A stretch of DNA of 45,402 bases, from positions 1-45,402 of IMG/VR virus record IMGVR_UViG_3300003323_000119. The stretch is one strand, 5' to 3'. The position numbers and the translations under genes were made by a program. The DNA comes from a virus. Each line of letters opens with the position of its first letter. Position 1 is the stretch's first letter. The notes beneath the pieces are model-generated. The model was not told the DNA's origin. It saw only the letters and a list, made by a program, of their open reading frames with translations, and did no database searches. Positions 7,370 through 14,567 of the stretch are shown here, piece after piece.

Positions 7370-7543
7370 CTATCCCTTCTTCGGAGGAAAGAGAGTGATG
7401 TAATCTAGTTCTTGCTGAATACCATCACCCCACCATACACCTACACGAATGGAGCCATCATCAAGTCTTATGAGGTCTTGAACATTAAATTCTCGGATTC
7501 CCAATTCATCAAGAACCCATTGAGGAACTGTCCCGGAATGCAT
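7370..7543 (-). CDS. Small hypothetical protein, 57 aa
   Basis: A complete frame whose ATG overlaps the stop of the SNF2-type helicase gene (TGATG), a strong sign of coupled translation. It contains DDGSIRVGVWWGDGIQQEL, a beta-hairpin-like stretch. Function unknown; it may be a helicase partner, by position only. Confidence 0.62.
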   Translation of the reverse strand: MHSGTVPQWVLDELGIREFNVQDLIRLDDGSIRVGVWWGDGIQQELDYITLFPPKKG

Positions 7544-9687
7544 CAGTATTCCTGCCTGAGGGCCTTCTGGAGCATTTCAACCATGTCAACTTCGCGTTCG
7601 TAACCATCAACTACTTCACGCTTAATCTCAATAATCTCATCCATCACGTCCGAAATAGTATTCGGAACGTGAATCATATGAACCTGAGATCCCCATTTAG
7701 TATTAATTCGTGCGGTCCGTGCCATGGCCTGATCCTCACCCGCAGGGGTCCAGTCACGGTCAAGGAAAATAGTCTGTCGGCACAGGTCAATGTTAAGTCC
7801 AGTACCACCGCTCTTATAATTGGCAAGTACTACTTGGTACTTGTAGCCGTTAGGATTGTGCTCAGGGTGGTACGGATTATGAATATCCGGATTAGTCTCC
7901 GCAATCTTGCTATCTACGTCAGCCTTAATTGCAAGCTTCAAATCTTCTGGGGTGTCACCATCATATCGACAGACAGTGATCCCCATTTCAATGCACCTAC
8001 GTTCTACCTCCTTAAGCGCTTCCTTGAACTGAGAGAAGATAAGAACACGGTCATCTGCATCAATTGCATCAGTCGTAATTTGCATTGCCTTGTCGATAAT
8101 AATCGACTCATGTGCGTCTGCCTGCCACAGAAGTTGCCTTGTCTCAGGATCATGGAACTTAATACCAGCAGGCCAGCACAAAGCTTGACGCATCCGAAGA
8201 AGTCGAGTGATAGGCTTACTAAAAGCCTCAGCACTTTCATCGCCAGTCTTAATGTAGTAAGACCGAATCCAGTTCATTACCTGGCGCTGCTTGATGTACT
8301 GCCCATCCCATGAAAGTTCATGGTGGATAATCTTTTGCGGAGGCATTTCAACGCCAGCACTTTCAGGGCTGCGCGCAACAATTCGATGCCCGAGACGCTT
8401 CATAAGCCGCTCTTGTCCACCAGCAGCAAACTTCCAGACACCTACAGTCTTGTAGTCAATACCAGTATCCGTAAGTGCTGCGCGCTCCACGTACTGCAAG
8501 ACACAAAAACGGTTAAGGAATGCATTCAGACTCGGGAACTCATCTCGGTCTACCAAGTTAAGAAGAGTCCAAATATTCTGAGGCTTGGACTTAATTGACG
8601 TACCAGTCATCGGAAGGACATTCTTAACACTGCGTCGCTTGGCACCTTCCGGACCACGCTTATCAATGTCCATGTAAGTTTCCTGGCAAGCAGTGCACTG
8701 CAAGTAGGTAGTAACCTTACCCTTAGTGCGCTTTACTTCGGTATAGCTACCGCACTGCTCACAAATGTTCTCTGCGTACACAAGTGCATGAACACCCTTG
8801 AAAGCCTTTGTCTTCCCCTCTGCCATATTGTGAGCCTCATCACAAATGACGGTGTCAAAATTCAGCTTCCGCAGAGCCTCAATGAAATCGTCGTAATCCT
8901 TGCGCCAAGCTTCGTAGTTGATGAGAATCGTGAATTGCTCAAGAGCTTGAAAGCCCATGAACCACATATCACGCTCAAGCTTGTTTTTTCCACCCATAAT
9001 CATCGCCATGCGATGGGGTGCCCACGTTTCCATTTCTTGCTTGTAGTTAGAAAGTGTGTCTGCCGGGGCAATTACAAGTACTCTCTTAGACTTACGTAGA
9101 TCCATGAACATAATGGATTCCAGAGTCTTACCGAGACCCGGCTTATCACCACAGATAGCACGCTCGGCAATAGCAAGACGCACAGCACCATCAAGCTGAT
9201 GCTTACGTGCACGCTCACGCCAAGGTGCGTCAGGAGAAACCTCCGTAAGATAGAAATTGTACTCTTCCTTAGTCTTACGAATAATTTCTTGCTTGGAAAG
9301 AAAAGTAGTCTGCTGACGCTTGGCGTCCTCTAGTTCCTTCGAGACACGTTGCCACTCTTGGCGCGCAACATTGCGTCGAGAATCGCGCTCACGCTGGCGA
9401 ACTCGAATAGCGTCAAGTTGCTTTTGGAGTTCCGCCATAGCTTCCGCATCTTCTGCTTCTTCAGCCGCGAAACTTTCGCCGATCTTTTCAACATTCTTGA
9501 GCGCCTCTTCTTTCGAGGCGATGAGCTCTGCGACCTTGTCGAGATCAAGATTTTCTTCCTGTTCTGCAATGTGTTCTGCGATATATGCGTTAGCAAGATT
9601 CGTCGCAAGAACTATTGCCTTCTTTTCTTCGGGGTTCTCCTTTACAGGTTCTGGCTTAGGCGCTACAGCAAAGGGGTTCTCAATCAT
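7543..9687 (-). CDS. SNF2/SF2-type DEAH helicase with inserted zinc ribbon
   Basis: A 714-residue helicase. The ATG at 9687 has AAGGAG 6 nt upstream; an upstream in-frame ATG at 9702 lies before that site. Residues about 40-140 form a charged coiled coil. Helicase motifs in order: motif I GDKPGLGKT (180-188), motif II DEAH (283-286), a zinc ribbon with C309, C312, C331 and C334, motif III MTGTS (360-364), and in the C-terminal lobe SGGTGLN and QAMARTARI (motifs V and VI). Known: SNF2-like phage helicases translocate on duplex DNA and can act in replication, recombination or remodelling of protein-DNA complexes. The ribbon between motifs II and III and the N-terminal coil are additions to the core. 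Confidence 0.88.
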   Translation of the reverse strand: MIENPFAVAPKPEPVKENPEEKKAIVLATNLANAYIAEHIAEQEENLDLDKVAELIASKEEALKNVEKIGESFAAEEAEDAEAMAELQKQLDAIRVRQRERDSRRNVARQEWQRVSKELEDAKRQQTTFLSKQEIIRKTKEEYNFYLTEVSPDAPWRERARKHQLDGAVRLAIAERAICGDKPGLGKTLESIMFMDLRKSKRVLVIAPADTLSNYKQEMETWAPHRMAMIMGGKNKLERDMWFMGFQALEQFTILINYEAWRKDYDDFIEALRKLNFDTVICDEAHNMAEGKTKAFKGVHALVYAENICEQCGSYTEVKRTKGKVTTYLQCTACQETYMDIDKRGPEGAKRRSVKNVLPMTGTSIKSKPQNIWTLLNLVDRDEFPSLNAFLNRFCVLQYVERAALTDTGIDYKTVGVWKFAAGGQERLMKRLGHRIVARSPESAGVEMPPQKIIHHELSWDGQYIKQRQVMNWIRSYYIKTGDESAEAFSKPITRLLRMRQALCWPAGIKFHDPETRQLLWQADAHESIIIDKAMQITTDAIDADDRVLIFSQFKEALKEVERRCIEMGITVCRYDGDTPEDLKLAIKADVDSKIAETNPDIHNPYHPEHNPNGYKYQVVLANYKSGGTGLNIDLCRQTIFLDRDWTPAGEDQAMARTARINTKWGSQVHMIHVPNTISDVMDEIIEIKREVVDGYEREVDMVEMLQKALRQEY

Positions 9688-9719
9688 TGTTACTCCTTTC
9701 ATGTCTAAGTTTTTAGTGA

Positions 9720-9742
9720 CCCGCTACAGAGATTGTAGCGGG
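9720..9742 (-). other. Perfect 9-bp hairpin of the CGCTACA/TGTAGCG word
   Basis: cccgctaca-gagat-tgtagcggg: a perfect 9-bp stem with a 5-nt loop whose arms are exactly the dispersed heptamer in inverted orientation. It lies between the gene ending at 9751 and the helicase start at 9687. A run of A residues but no U-tract follows on the minus strand, so simple termination is doubtful. Confidence 0.65.
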
Positions 9743-9750
9743 ATGGCTAA

Positions 9751-9903
9751 CTACTTAGACTTGTCTTCTTCCTGGCGGTACTGCTCCGGAACTTCGGAAG
9801 GCGGAATGTTAATCATCGCCTTACCTTCCTCCGTATGTGCGAGATGCCCACTTTCGTGAACAACATAGTAATTACCTCGCTGATCCTTACGGTACTCAGC
9901 CAT
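9751..9903 (-). CDS. Small hypothetical protein, 50 aa
   Basis: The ATG at 9903 overlaps the end of the preceding gene by 8 nt; a longer frame from 9948 would run inside that gene. The protein is hydrophilic with YYVVHESGHLAH, an HExxH-like pattern (HESGH) too short to claim as a peptidase. No family recognised. Confidence 0.58.
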   Translation of the reverse strand: MAEYRKDQRGNYYVVHESGHLAHTEEGKAMINIPPSEVPEQYRQEEDKSK

Positions 9904-10180
9904 TATCGAACCACTCTCGACGGAGGAACATGGTGTACGGGAAGTCATTAACAGTATAACTGATACTGAGTTCCGTTGACTCCAGTACGCTTGTGATCTG
10001 CATCACATCGCGTGACATGGATTTGTAGCGATTCTTAAGAAAGTGAGCGTATGCCCAATCTGGGATTGTGGTCCCATGATTAATGAGTGGGAATTGCTCA
10101 GCTCTTGCTTTTGCCCTGCTGACAACACTAGTTAGGAGAGCTAGAATTTCCCTCTCCGTCGGTTCCGGTTCCCGTTCCAT
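9896..10180 (-). CDS. Hypothetical protein, 94 aa
   Basis: The ATG at 10180 is preferred because GGAG lies 7 nt upstream; an ATG at 10198 lacks a site. The protein starts acidic, then is helical and basic in the middle (VVSRAKARAEQF, FLKNRYKSMSRDV). It overlaps the preceding gene by 53 nt in another frame. Function not recognised. Confidence 0.58.
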   Translation of the reverse strand: MEREPEPTEREILALLTSVVSRAKARAEQFPLINHGTTIPDWAYAHFLKNRYKSMSRDVMQITSVLESTELSISYTVNDFPYTMFLRREWFDNG

Positions 10181-10481
10181 AAATCCGCTCCCACTCATCC
10201 TGTGTGATGCGAGACCTAAGAAGAATATGGCCGGTGGTCATTAGCTTTGCTGCGCATGAAGTACAAATAGGCTGGCGATTATCATAAGCCTGATCCAACT
10301 CTCGTTGTGAAGGCTTAAATTTCTCACCATTGGGCTTTGTGTCTGGCGGAAGTCCTGTACGAGGGTTAATTGAGACCGAGGGTACTGTATTAGGGTCAGC
10401 CTCAGACAAAGTCCCGCATGAGACACAATTAAATACAAGACTCTCAATCCCACTATCTGAATCATGATTAAGGAGCATCAT
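10128..10481 (-). CDS. Hypothetical protein with split CxxC pairs, 117 aa
   Basis: CVSC near residue 19 and CTSC near residue 73 are spaced like a zinc ribbon with a long Pro-rich insert. TTGGAGA lies just before two consecutive ATGs at 10481 and 10478, so the start is certain only to one codon. The C-terminus is Gly/Thr/Ser-rich where it overlaps the next gene. No family recognised. Confidence 0.6.
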   Translation of the reverse strand: MMLLNHDSDSGIESLVFNCVSCGTLSEADPNTVPSVSINPRTGLPPDTKPNGEKFKPSQRELDQAYDNRQPICTSCAAKLMTTGHILLRSRITQDEWERIYGTGTGTDGEGNSSSPN

Positions 10482-10505
10482 TCTCCAATCCAATAGTACG
10501 ATGGC

Positions 10506-10535
10506 CGTACTCCTCACCGCCGGATAAGGAGTACG
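10506..10535 (-). other. 9-bp hairpin in intergenic gap
   Basis: cgtactcct / aggagtacg form a perfect 9-bp stem with a 12-nt loop between the gene ending at 10545 and the start at 10481. No clear U-tract, so termination is possible but not shown. Confidence 0.5.
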
Positions 10536-10544
10536 ACTAACTAA

Positions 10545-10820
10545 CTACTGGACCTCGACCCCGTACAGAGTAAATCCGCCAGTACCAACCTTGTACAAAA
10601 CAAAGTACTCATCGTTCGGGTCACCCTGCGCCATCCCCAATTCCTCTTCGAGGATGACGTCAAACTCTTCGCGCGTCATAGCCGAATTGATGAACTCAGT
10701 AATGTCTGAGAAGACCTTATCTTCATCACCCATGTACATAGCCGACTCTTCGGCCTTATTCCAGATGAGAACAATGAACTCATCCTTGGAAGCCTGATCG
10801 AACTCGAAAGTAAGGTCCAT
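10545..10820 (-). CDS. Acidic hypothetical protein, 91 aa
   Basis: ATG at 10820 with GGAG about 10 nt upstream. The protein is strongly acidic (DEDKVFSDITEF, EEFDVILEEELG) with hydrophobic strands at the ends. Such small acidic phage proteins often bind host DNA-binding proteins, but nothing here shows a specific target. Function unknown. Confidence 0.65.
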   Translation of the reverse strand: MDLTFEFDQASKDEFIVLIWNKAEESAMYMGDEDKVFSDITEFINSAMTREEFDVILEEELGMAQGDPNDEYFVLYKVGTGGFTLYGVEVQ

Positions 10821-10821
10821 G

Positions 10822-11061
10822 TTAGTTAATCTCCGTAGTCAGGTTTCGAGGTTGTACACGGGACCACTTCTTACCGCGTTCCTGCGTAAAGAAACGTCCG
10901 CGTCGATTAAGAAGGAAGTTGTAAATCTTGCTGGGCTTAACAAAATCCCCGGTCATCACCTTGTAGCGTTCGGAGATTTCTTCAGCTGTTAGCTTTGTAC
11001 CGTAGGGGAGGCGGTCAAATACATGGTGTACCGCAAGCCCTGCTTCACTTTGTACTGTCAC
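10822..11061 (-). CDS. Small winged-helix-like basic protein, 79 aa
   Basis: GTG start at 11061 overlapping the previous stop (GTGA). Helices around VHHVFDRLPYG, LTAEEISERYKVMTG and PSKIYNFLLNRRG are followed by a basic wing (RFFTQERGKKWSRVQPRN), the usual order of a winged-helix DNA-binding domain. Target unknown. Confidence 0.65.
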   Translation of the reverse strand: MTVQSEAGLAVHHVFDRLPYGTKLTAEEISERYKVMTGDFVKPSKIYNFLLNRRGRFFTQERGKKWSRVQPRNLTTEIN

Positions 11062-11465
11062 TTCTTTGCATTCTTTTCGAGATTTGTAGCAATCTTTTCG
11101 ATGATATCCCTCTTAACATCATCTGAGGTATTTGGATCATTCATTGTCTCATTCAAACTATTGAACGCCAACTTAGACATAACCATATCCTTATCTACAG
11201 GACAGGTGACAGTAAATTCGAGATCCTCCCCTCGATCTAGCAAACCCCTAAGCACATGAGCTACAGAAACCTTATCCCTGTAACTAAAAGACATCACCTC
11301 ACCCGTGGAAACCTTGATGACGTACTTATCATTAGGCTTCCGGAGTTGCTCCAACAGCCGCTCCTTTTCCATCCGACTAACAGTCGGGTCAAAATCCGGG
11401 TTAGGGGTCCCATTCATGTTACAGTTCCTGATTCTCTTGCGCTTGCGAGGCTTTTCGCGGCCCAT
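11058..11465 (-). CDS. Hypothetical protein with basic N-terminus, 135 aa
   Basis: ATG at 11465 with AAGGA 7 nt upstream. Residues 2-13 are almost all Lys/Arg, suggesting nucleic-acid binding. The middle has strands (KYVIKVSTGEVMSF, DLEFTVTCPV) and the C-terminus is helical with a VKRDIIEKIATNLEKN stretch. No family recognised. Confidence 0.65.
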   Translation of the reverse strand: MGREKPRKRKRIRNCNMNGTPNPDFDPTVSRMEKERLLEQLRKPNDKYVIKVSTGEVMSFSYRDKVSVAHVLRGLLDRGEDLEFTVTCPVDKDMVMSKLAFNSLNETMNDPNTSDDVKRDIIEKIATNLEKNAKK

Positions 11466-11487
11466 CAATTATTCCTTGATTGACAAC

Positions 11488-11733
11488 TTAGTCACGATTT
11501 GAATCGTGTTCACTCTGCATCTCTTGAATCTTACTCTCCATCAGTGAAACAACATCCGAGAAGAGATTTGCTACCCCGTGCTGTGACAGATTAGTAGCTA
11601 CGTCAACAATACTGCGGTACTGCTGGATTCGCTCCGTCAAGGATAGATTCGGAAGATGTTCCAAACTATCGCAAACTTCTTCCACAAATTCCGAGTAAAT
11701 ATCGAGCGAGTGGCTGATCTGATTGTCCTTCAT
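11488..11733 (-). CDS. Helical hypothetical protein, 81 aa
   Basis: An 81-residue, all-helical, acidic protein with heptad-like spacing of hydrophobics (VEEVCDSLEHL, DVVSLMESKIQEM), probably oligomeric. AAAGGATC lies ahead of its ATG. It follows the structured gap at 11771-11904. Function unknown. Confidence 0.62.
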   Translation of the reverse strand: MKDNQISHSLDIYSEFVEEVCDSLEHLPNLSLTERIQQYRSIVDVATNLSQHGVANLFSDVVSLMESKIQEMQSEHDSNRD

Positions 11734-11770
11734 TAATCAAGATCCTTTCAATTAGTGCTGAGTCACAGCG

Positions 11771-11904
11771 ACATTCTACCAGTGAACTGGACTCCACAGA
11801 ATGCCCCCAAATCGGGGCGCTATGGGGTCTAGAACAGACGCAGCGTATCGACACGACCCGAACCCGGGTGCCTACGGGCAGTTAACCTAAAGTAGACACC
11901 CGGG
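11771..11904 (-). other. Structured intergenic segment with four inverted repeats
   Basis: The 185-nt gap 11734-11918 holds: cccgggtg / cacccggg (8 bp, 11863-11904) closing an inner ctac / gtag stem; gcccc / ggggc (11803-11818); and cattct / agaatg (11772-11803) enclosing ccag-tgaa-ctgg. On the minus strand one stretch resembles a tRNA D-arm (CAGTTCACTGGTAGAAT), but no anticodon or T-arm can be completed. Likely a folded leader or spacer. Confidence 0.45.
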
Positions 11905-11918
11905 AGGGACCTTTATTT

Positions 11919-12167
11919 TTACTTAGCGAAGAGTAGATAAAACCAGTAACGCGGCCATACCCAAAACCACATCATGCTGTAGCGATGGGCATACTCTCGC
12001 CTCTCATCTTCTGTCATGAATTCATCAGCAGCAAACGTAAGATGAAAGTCACGATCGTTCCAAGTAATCCAGAACGTAGCCCAATAGCCTACCAACCACA
12101 CCAGAGTAGTAGTAGCAAGGATAGTCAAGAACAACTTAATCGTCTCCACAATTACACTCCACTCCAT
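11919..12167 (-). CDS. Small membrane protein, 82 aa
   Basis: A hydrophobic segment at about residues 7-33 (IKLFLTILATTTLVWLVGYW) and a Trp/Phe-rich C-terminus (MMWFWVWPRYWFYLLF) suggest one or two membrane passes. A charged middle follows the first segment. It could be a holin-like or host-membrane factor, but it lies in the early arm, not beside a lysin. Overlaps the upstream gene by 32 nt. Confidence 0.65.
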   Translation of the reverse strand: MEWSVIVETIKLFLTILATTTLVWLVGYWATFWITWNDRDFHLTFAADEFMTEDERREYAHRYSMMWFWVWPRYWFYLLFAK

Positions 12168-12369
12168 ACATGAGGAACTCTCGGAGTTCGGATGAACAGT
12201 CGATTAAAAACTCGAAGAGATCCTGATACAGGAAAAAGTGGAACAAATCATTGCCCATCTTATCCTGTTCATGTGTCGCTACATACCGAGCTTCTAGGAA
12301 GTCTAGGTATGTTTGTGAGACCTCGCCACACTTTACTGTGTAACCATCGAGGGTATGTGTTTGCTTCAC
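12136..12369 (-). CDS. Hypothetical protein, 77 aa
   Basis: GTG start at 12369 overlapping the previous stop (GTGA). An acidic, aromatic-rich protein (LFHFFLYQDLFEFLIDC) ending in CNCGDD. It lies between two small membrane proteins and may work with them. No family recognised. Confidence 0.6.
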   Translation of the reverse strand: MKQTHTLDGYTVKCGEVSQTYLDFLEARYVATHEQDKMGNDLFHFFLYQDLFEFLIDCSSELREFLMYGVECNCGDD

Positions 12370-12563
12370 TGCTTCTTCCAGAACTTTACTACGTAGTAAA
12401 TCTCAATCGGAAGAATTAGGGGCCATGTGAGTCCTAGAAAGATTGCCCCCATGCAGTAGATAATCTTCTTACCTGGAGACTTATCACTCCAAATAATAGG
12501 GAGTCCAAACCAACCTGCTGTGAGAAAGAACATGATGCAATATGCAAATACCAGTGCGTACAT
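12366..12563 (-). CDS. Small membrane protein with two predicted spans, 65 aa
   Basis: Two hydrophobic segments, residues 2-25 and 35-60, are separated by a polar SDKSPGKK loop, and the C-terminus is basic (KFWKKQ). The size and two-span layout fit a holin or pinholin, but a membrane-active early protein is equally possible. ATG coupled to the previous stop (TAATG). Confidence 0.65.
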   Translation of the reverse strand: MYALVFAYCIMFFLTAGWFGLPIIWSDKSPGKKIIYCMGAIFLGLTWPLILPIEIYYVVKFWKKQ

Positions 12564-12880
12564 TACTTATCCCTCAAGATAACACGCGAGTTGATTGACA
12601 ACTTACCATCACGAACAAGCTCCAGGGCTGCTACAAAAGCCTCCGTAGGGGCAATATCGTAGGTATCCATGCCATTTGCTTCTTCGTGTTCAAAAATAAT
12701 CGCAGTTGTTACAGCAATGAATTCTGCACGAGTCTTTGCTAGTTCAATGATATCTTTCTTTTCCTCAAAGATGATTGCGGCAAGGGCGACACGGTCATCC
12801 CGCAACCAGTTTGAGGTATCACGTACAATCTTCACCATGTTAGCGGCAGACTTACGCATGTTTTCTTCGAGAGTGCTCAC
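12563..12880 (-). CDS. Hypothetical protein, 105 aa
   Basis: GTG start at 12880 overlapping the upstream stop (GTGA). Helical, Glu/Ala-rich, with long amphipathic stretches (VALAAIIFEEKKDIIELAKTR). Function unknown. Confidence 0.62.
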   Translation of the reverse strand: MSTLEENMRKSAANMVKIVRDTSNWLRDDRVALAAIIFEEKKDIIELAKTRAEFIAVTTAIIFEHEEANGMDTYDIAPTEAFVAALELVRDGKLSINSRVILRDK

Positions 12881-13191
12881 TTCTTGTTCATCATTTCTGC
12901 TAGTTGACGAGTCATCCTGAGGAGATCTTTACGCATGGCAGACAACTTAGCTCTATCTACCAGTACATATTCTACAGGCTCGGCTGATGGTTCGAGATCG
13001 TTCGGGAAATAGATATACCCACTACTTCCTTCACGCTTAATACGGCGCACATACCCATCCCTGCCAACCATATTGATAGTGGACATAATGGAATCTTGAG
13101 GGTAACCACAATCTTTGAGCTTCTTGATAATCTGATAGGACATGATCCCTTCGGAAGATTCATTGATTACATCAATTACCATCTGCTTCAA
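12877..13191 (-). CDS. Winged-helix protein with C-terminal coiled coil, 104 aa
   Basis: The frame is open further upstream through a terminator, but the TTG at 13191 with AAGAG 7 nt before it is the likeliest start; a GTG at about 13206 is the alternative. Residues 3-60 show a winged helix (MVIDVINESSEG, SYQIIKKLKDCG, DSIMSTINMVGRDGYVRRI, then a wing ending GYIYFP). The C-terminal 25 residues form a charged helix (RKDLLRMTRQLAEMM). Probably a small transcription or replication regulator. Confidence 0.62.
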   Translation of the reverse strand: MKQMVIDVINESSEGIMSYQIIKKLKDCGYPQDSIMSTINMVGRDGYVRRIKREGSSGYIYFPNDLEPSAEPVEYVLVDRAKLSAMRKDLLRMTRQLAEMMNKK

Positions 13192-13213
13192 TGTTAGTCT
13201 CTTTGTCACACCC

Positions 13214-13258
13214 AAAAAACCCCTGAGCTGACTTTTCCAGTCAAAACTCAGGGGTTTT
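13214..13258 (-). terminator. Intrinsic terminator, leftward
   Basis: A 12-bp stem aaaacccctgag / ctcaggggtttt with an inner tgac / gtca stem. On the minus strand it ends in TTTTTT. It closes the small unit 13266-13578. Poly-A on the other side makes it potentially bidirectional. Confidence 0.8.
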
Positions 13259-13265
13259 GGATTCG

Positions 13266-13388
13266 CTACAGCTTGTATTGCTTGCGGACAATCCTTCTCC
13301 ATTGGAGAAGTGTTAAGGTCTTGTGCTTAGGTCCTGCCATGATTCGCAACTCTCGGATCTTTCGAGCTGCCAACATTCGATCAGTCAT
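13266..13388 (-). CDS. Small basic protein, 40 aa
   Basis: ATG at 13388 overlaps the preceding gene by 8 nt (ATGACTGA). 40 residues, very rich in Arg/Lys (AARKIRELRIM, WRRIVRKQYKL), suggesting nucleic-acid binding. The stop codon lies inside a copy of the dispersed CTGTAGCG word. It is short, so real coding is only moderately supported, mainly by the overlap and the terminator just after it. Confidence 0.48.
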   Translation of the reverse strand: MTDRMLAARKIRELRIMAGPKHKTLTLLQWRRIVRKQYKL

Positions 13389-13578
13389 CAAGACAGTCTC
13401 CATAGAACGTGATCCCCTTCTTCTCAGGAAAATATCGGCCAGAGATACTAGCCCTCGTTTCACCTTCCTTGTAGTAAGAAAAGTGAAGTACTCCATTAAT
13501 TCGATTCACTGCGTAAACATCACACTCTTCCATAAGTTCGAGAATTTGTTGCATCTTATCTGAACTAATGTTCGCCAT
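13381..13578 (-). CDS. Hypothetical protein, 65 aa
   Basis: The ATG at 13578 lies just after the terminator at 13584-13616. The protein is small and acidic: a helix (KMQQILELMEECDVY) followed by strands (GVLHFSYYKEG, GITFYGDC). No family recognised. It starts a short two-gene unit bounded by terminators on both sides, so it may have its own promoter or be made by read-through. Confidence 0.58.
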   Translation of the reverse strand: MANISSDKMQQILELMEECDVYAVNRINGVLHFSYYKEGETRASISGRYFPEKKGITFYGDCLDD

Positions 13579-13583
13579 ACCCC

Positions 13584-13616
13584 AAAAACCCCCAGCCATT
13601 ATTTCAGGCTGAGGGT
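13584..13616 (-). terminator. Intrinsic terminator, leftward
   Basis: acccccagcc / ggctgagggt pair over 10 positions with one mismatch and a 9-nt loop. On the minus strand TTTTTGGGG follows. It lies just after the winged-helix gene 13632-13853. Confidence 0.72.
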
Positions 13617-13631
13617 AATTGGTGTAGCTAC

Positions 13632-13853
13632 TTACTTTCGCTTCTGCTTAAGAGCGAAACGCTGTACTCCTGCGGCATCTTCCACCTTCACAAGCTTATC
13701 GTTTAGCCACAAGTTATTGAGGCGAAGCTTAACGATAGTGAAGGAGAGATCGGGGAGTGCTTCCGCTACAGCAGCGGCAGTCATTCCATCTGGCTCACCA
13801 GCGAGAAGTTTGAGGATTCTCTTTCGCTGACCAACTACATGAGCAGGAAGCAT
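13632..13853 (-). CDS. Small winged-helix DNA-binding protein, 73 aa
   Basis: ATG at 13853 with GAGGAG 6 nt upstream. Order of elements: a basic helix (GQRKRILKLLAGEPDG), MTAAAVAEALPDL, the recognition-type helix SFTIVKLRLNNLWLNDKLV, then a short wing and a basic tail. This is a MarR/ArsR-like small winged helix. Probably a phage transcription regulator; target unknown. Confidence 0.68.
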   Translation of the reverse strand: MLPAHVVGQRKRILKLLAGEPDGMTAAAVAEALPDLSFTIVKLRLNNLWLNDKLVKVEDAAGVQRFALKQKRK

Positions 13854-14075
13854 TTACTTCTCCTCGCGGATGTTAAAGATTACCTCATCGTCATACCAGT
13901 CCGAGCCGTCATTGAAAAGATAGACGATGGTGAAGCTGTGTTCGGTACCGAAAATCAGGTACTCAATGTCTTGCACCGGCTCTTCGGGGTAGAAGCTTTC
14001 GCTACACATCCGAAGAAACTCATTTGCTACAGAAGTCTCCTCGATGTTTTCCTTAACCCACTTCGCAAGGTCCAT
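13854..14075 (-). CDS. Acidic hypothetical protein, 73 aa
   Basis: ATG at 14075 with AAGGAG 6 nt upstream and TGATG coupling to the gene before. Very acidic, with strands YLIFGTEHSFTIVYLF and DEVIFNIREE. It follows another small strand-rich protein of similar character (14075-14269), so the pair may be distant paralogues or partners. Function unknown. Confidence 0.64.
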   Translation of the reverse strand: MDLAKWVKENIEETSVANEFLRMCSESFYPEEPVQDIEYLIFGTEHSFTIVYLFNDGSDWYDDEVIFNIREEK

Positions 14076-14269
14076 CAGAACTCCTTGATTTCGATGCTGA
14101 GACCGTCACCCATGAAGATACCACCATTGAGGAGCTTGATAATGATGGGACCATTCAATTCGATGTGGAAAGAATTCTCCAACACCGAACAAACATCGGT
14201 GAAGCTATCGAAATCCCAGGAGACGACACCATTTTGCGTCATGTCGTGAGACTCAATCGTGAATGACAT
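14075..14269 (-). CDS. Hypothetical beta-rich protein, 64 aa
   Basis: ATG at 14269 with AGGAGG about 6 nt upstream. The sequence alternates strands and turns (SFTIESHD, GVVSWDFDSF, SFHIELNGPIIIKLLNGG), suggesting a small beta-sandwich. No family recognised. Precedes the acidic protein at 13854-14075. Confidence 0.62.
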   Translation of the reverse strand: MSFTIESHDMTQNGVVSWDFDSFTDVCSVLENSFHIELNGPIIIKLLNGGIFMGDGLSIEIKEF

Positions 14270-14339
14270 AATTAATCCTCCGTCGCTAGGAGTTAATTTG
14301 CACTGTCACTTTAGCAGGGTGTTACTTGTCTTGCTACAG

Positions 14340-14567
14340 CTAGAAACCACACGCCAAGCAGTGCTTAGTTTCCAGATTGTACAGGAAAGTCAACGTCTGG
14401 TCATGACTGTTGAACCTGTAGCGCTTACCTTCCAAGTTATCACCCTCAAATCGAGTGAAGAACATCATGCCCACCACTTTGGTAATATCGTGAATCTTGT
14501 GGTGGTCCATGATTGCTTGTGCTGCCGAGATGGCAGTCATAAGCTCTTCCTTCTCGTTCTCATCCAT
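14340..14567 (-). CDS. Hypothetical protein, 75 aa
   Basis: ATG at 14567 with GGAGG 10 nt upstream and TAATG coupling to the Cys-rich gene before it; frames starting further up would overlap that gene. Helical N-terminus (EKEELMTAISAAQAIMDHH), then strands, ending in CLACGF. No family recognised. Confidence 0.6.
   Translation of the reverse strand: MDENEKEELMTAISAAQAIMDHHKIHDITKVVGMMFFTRFEGDNLEGKRYRFNSHDQTLTFLYNLETKHCLACGF

Noticed and set aside
9751-9903. HExxH-type metallopeptidase
   Set aside because: The HESGH pentamer is in a 50-residue protein with no further zinc ligand or fold; chance match is likelier.
11757-11805. A tRNA on the minus strand
   Set aside because: Only a D-arm-like piece is present. 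No 5-bp anticodon stem with a 7-nt loop, no T-arm and no matching acceptor could be built.
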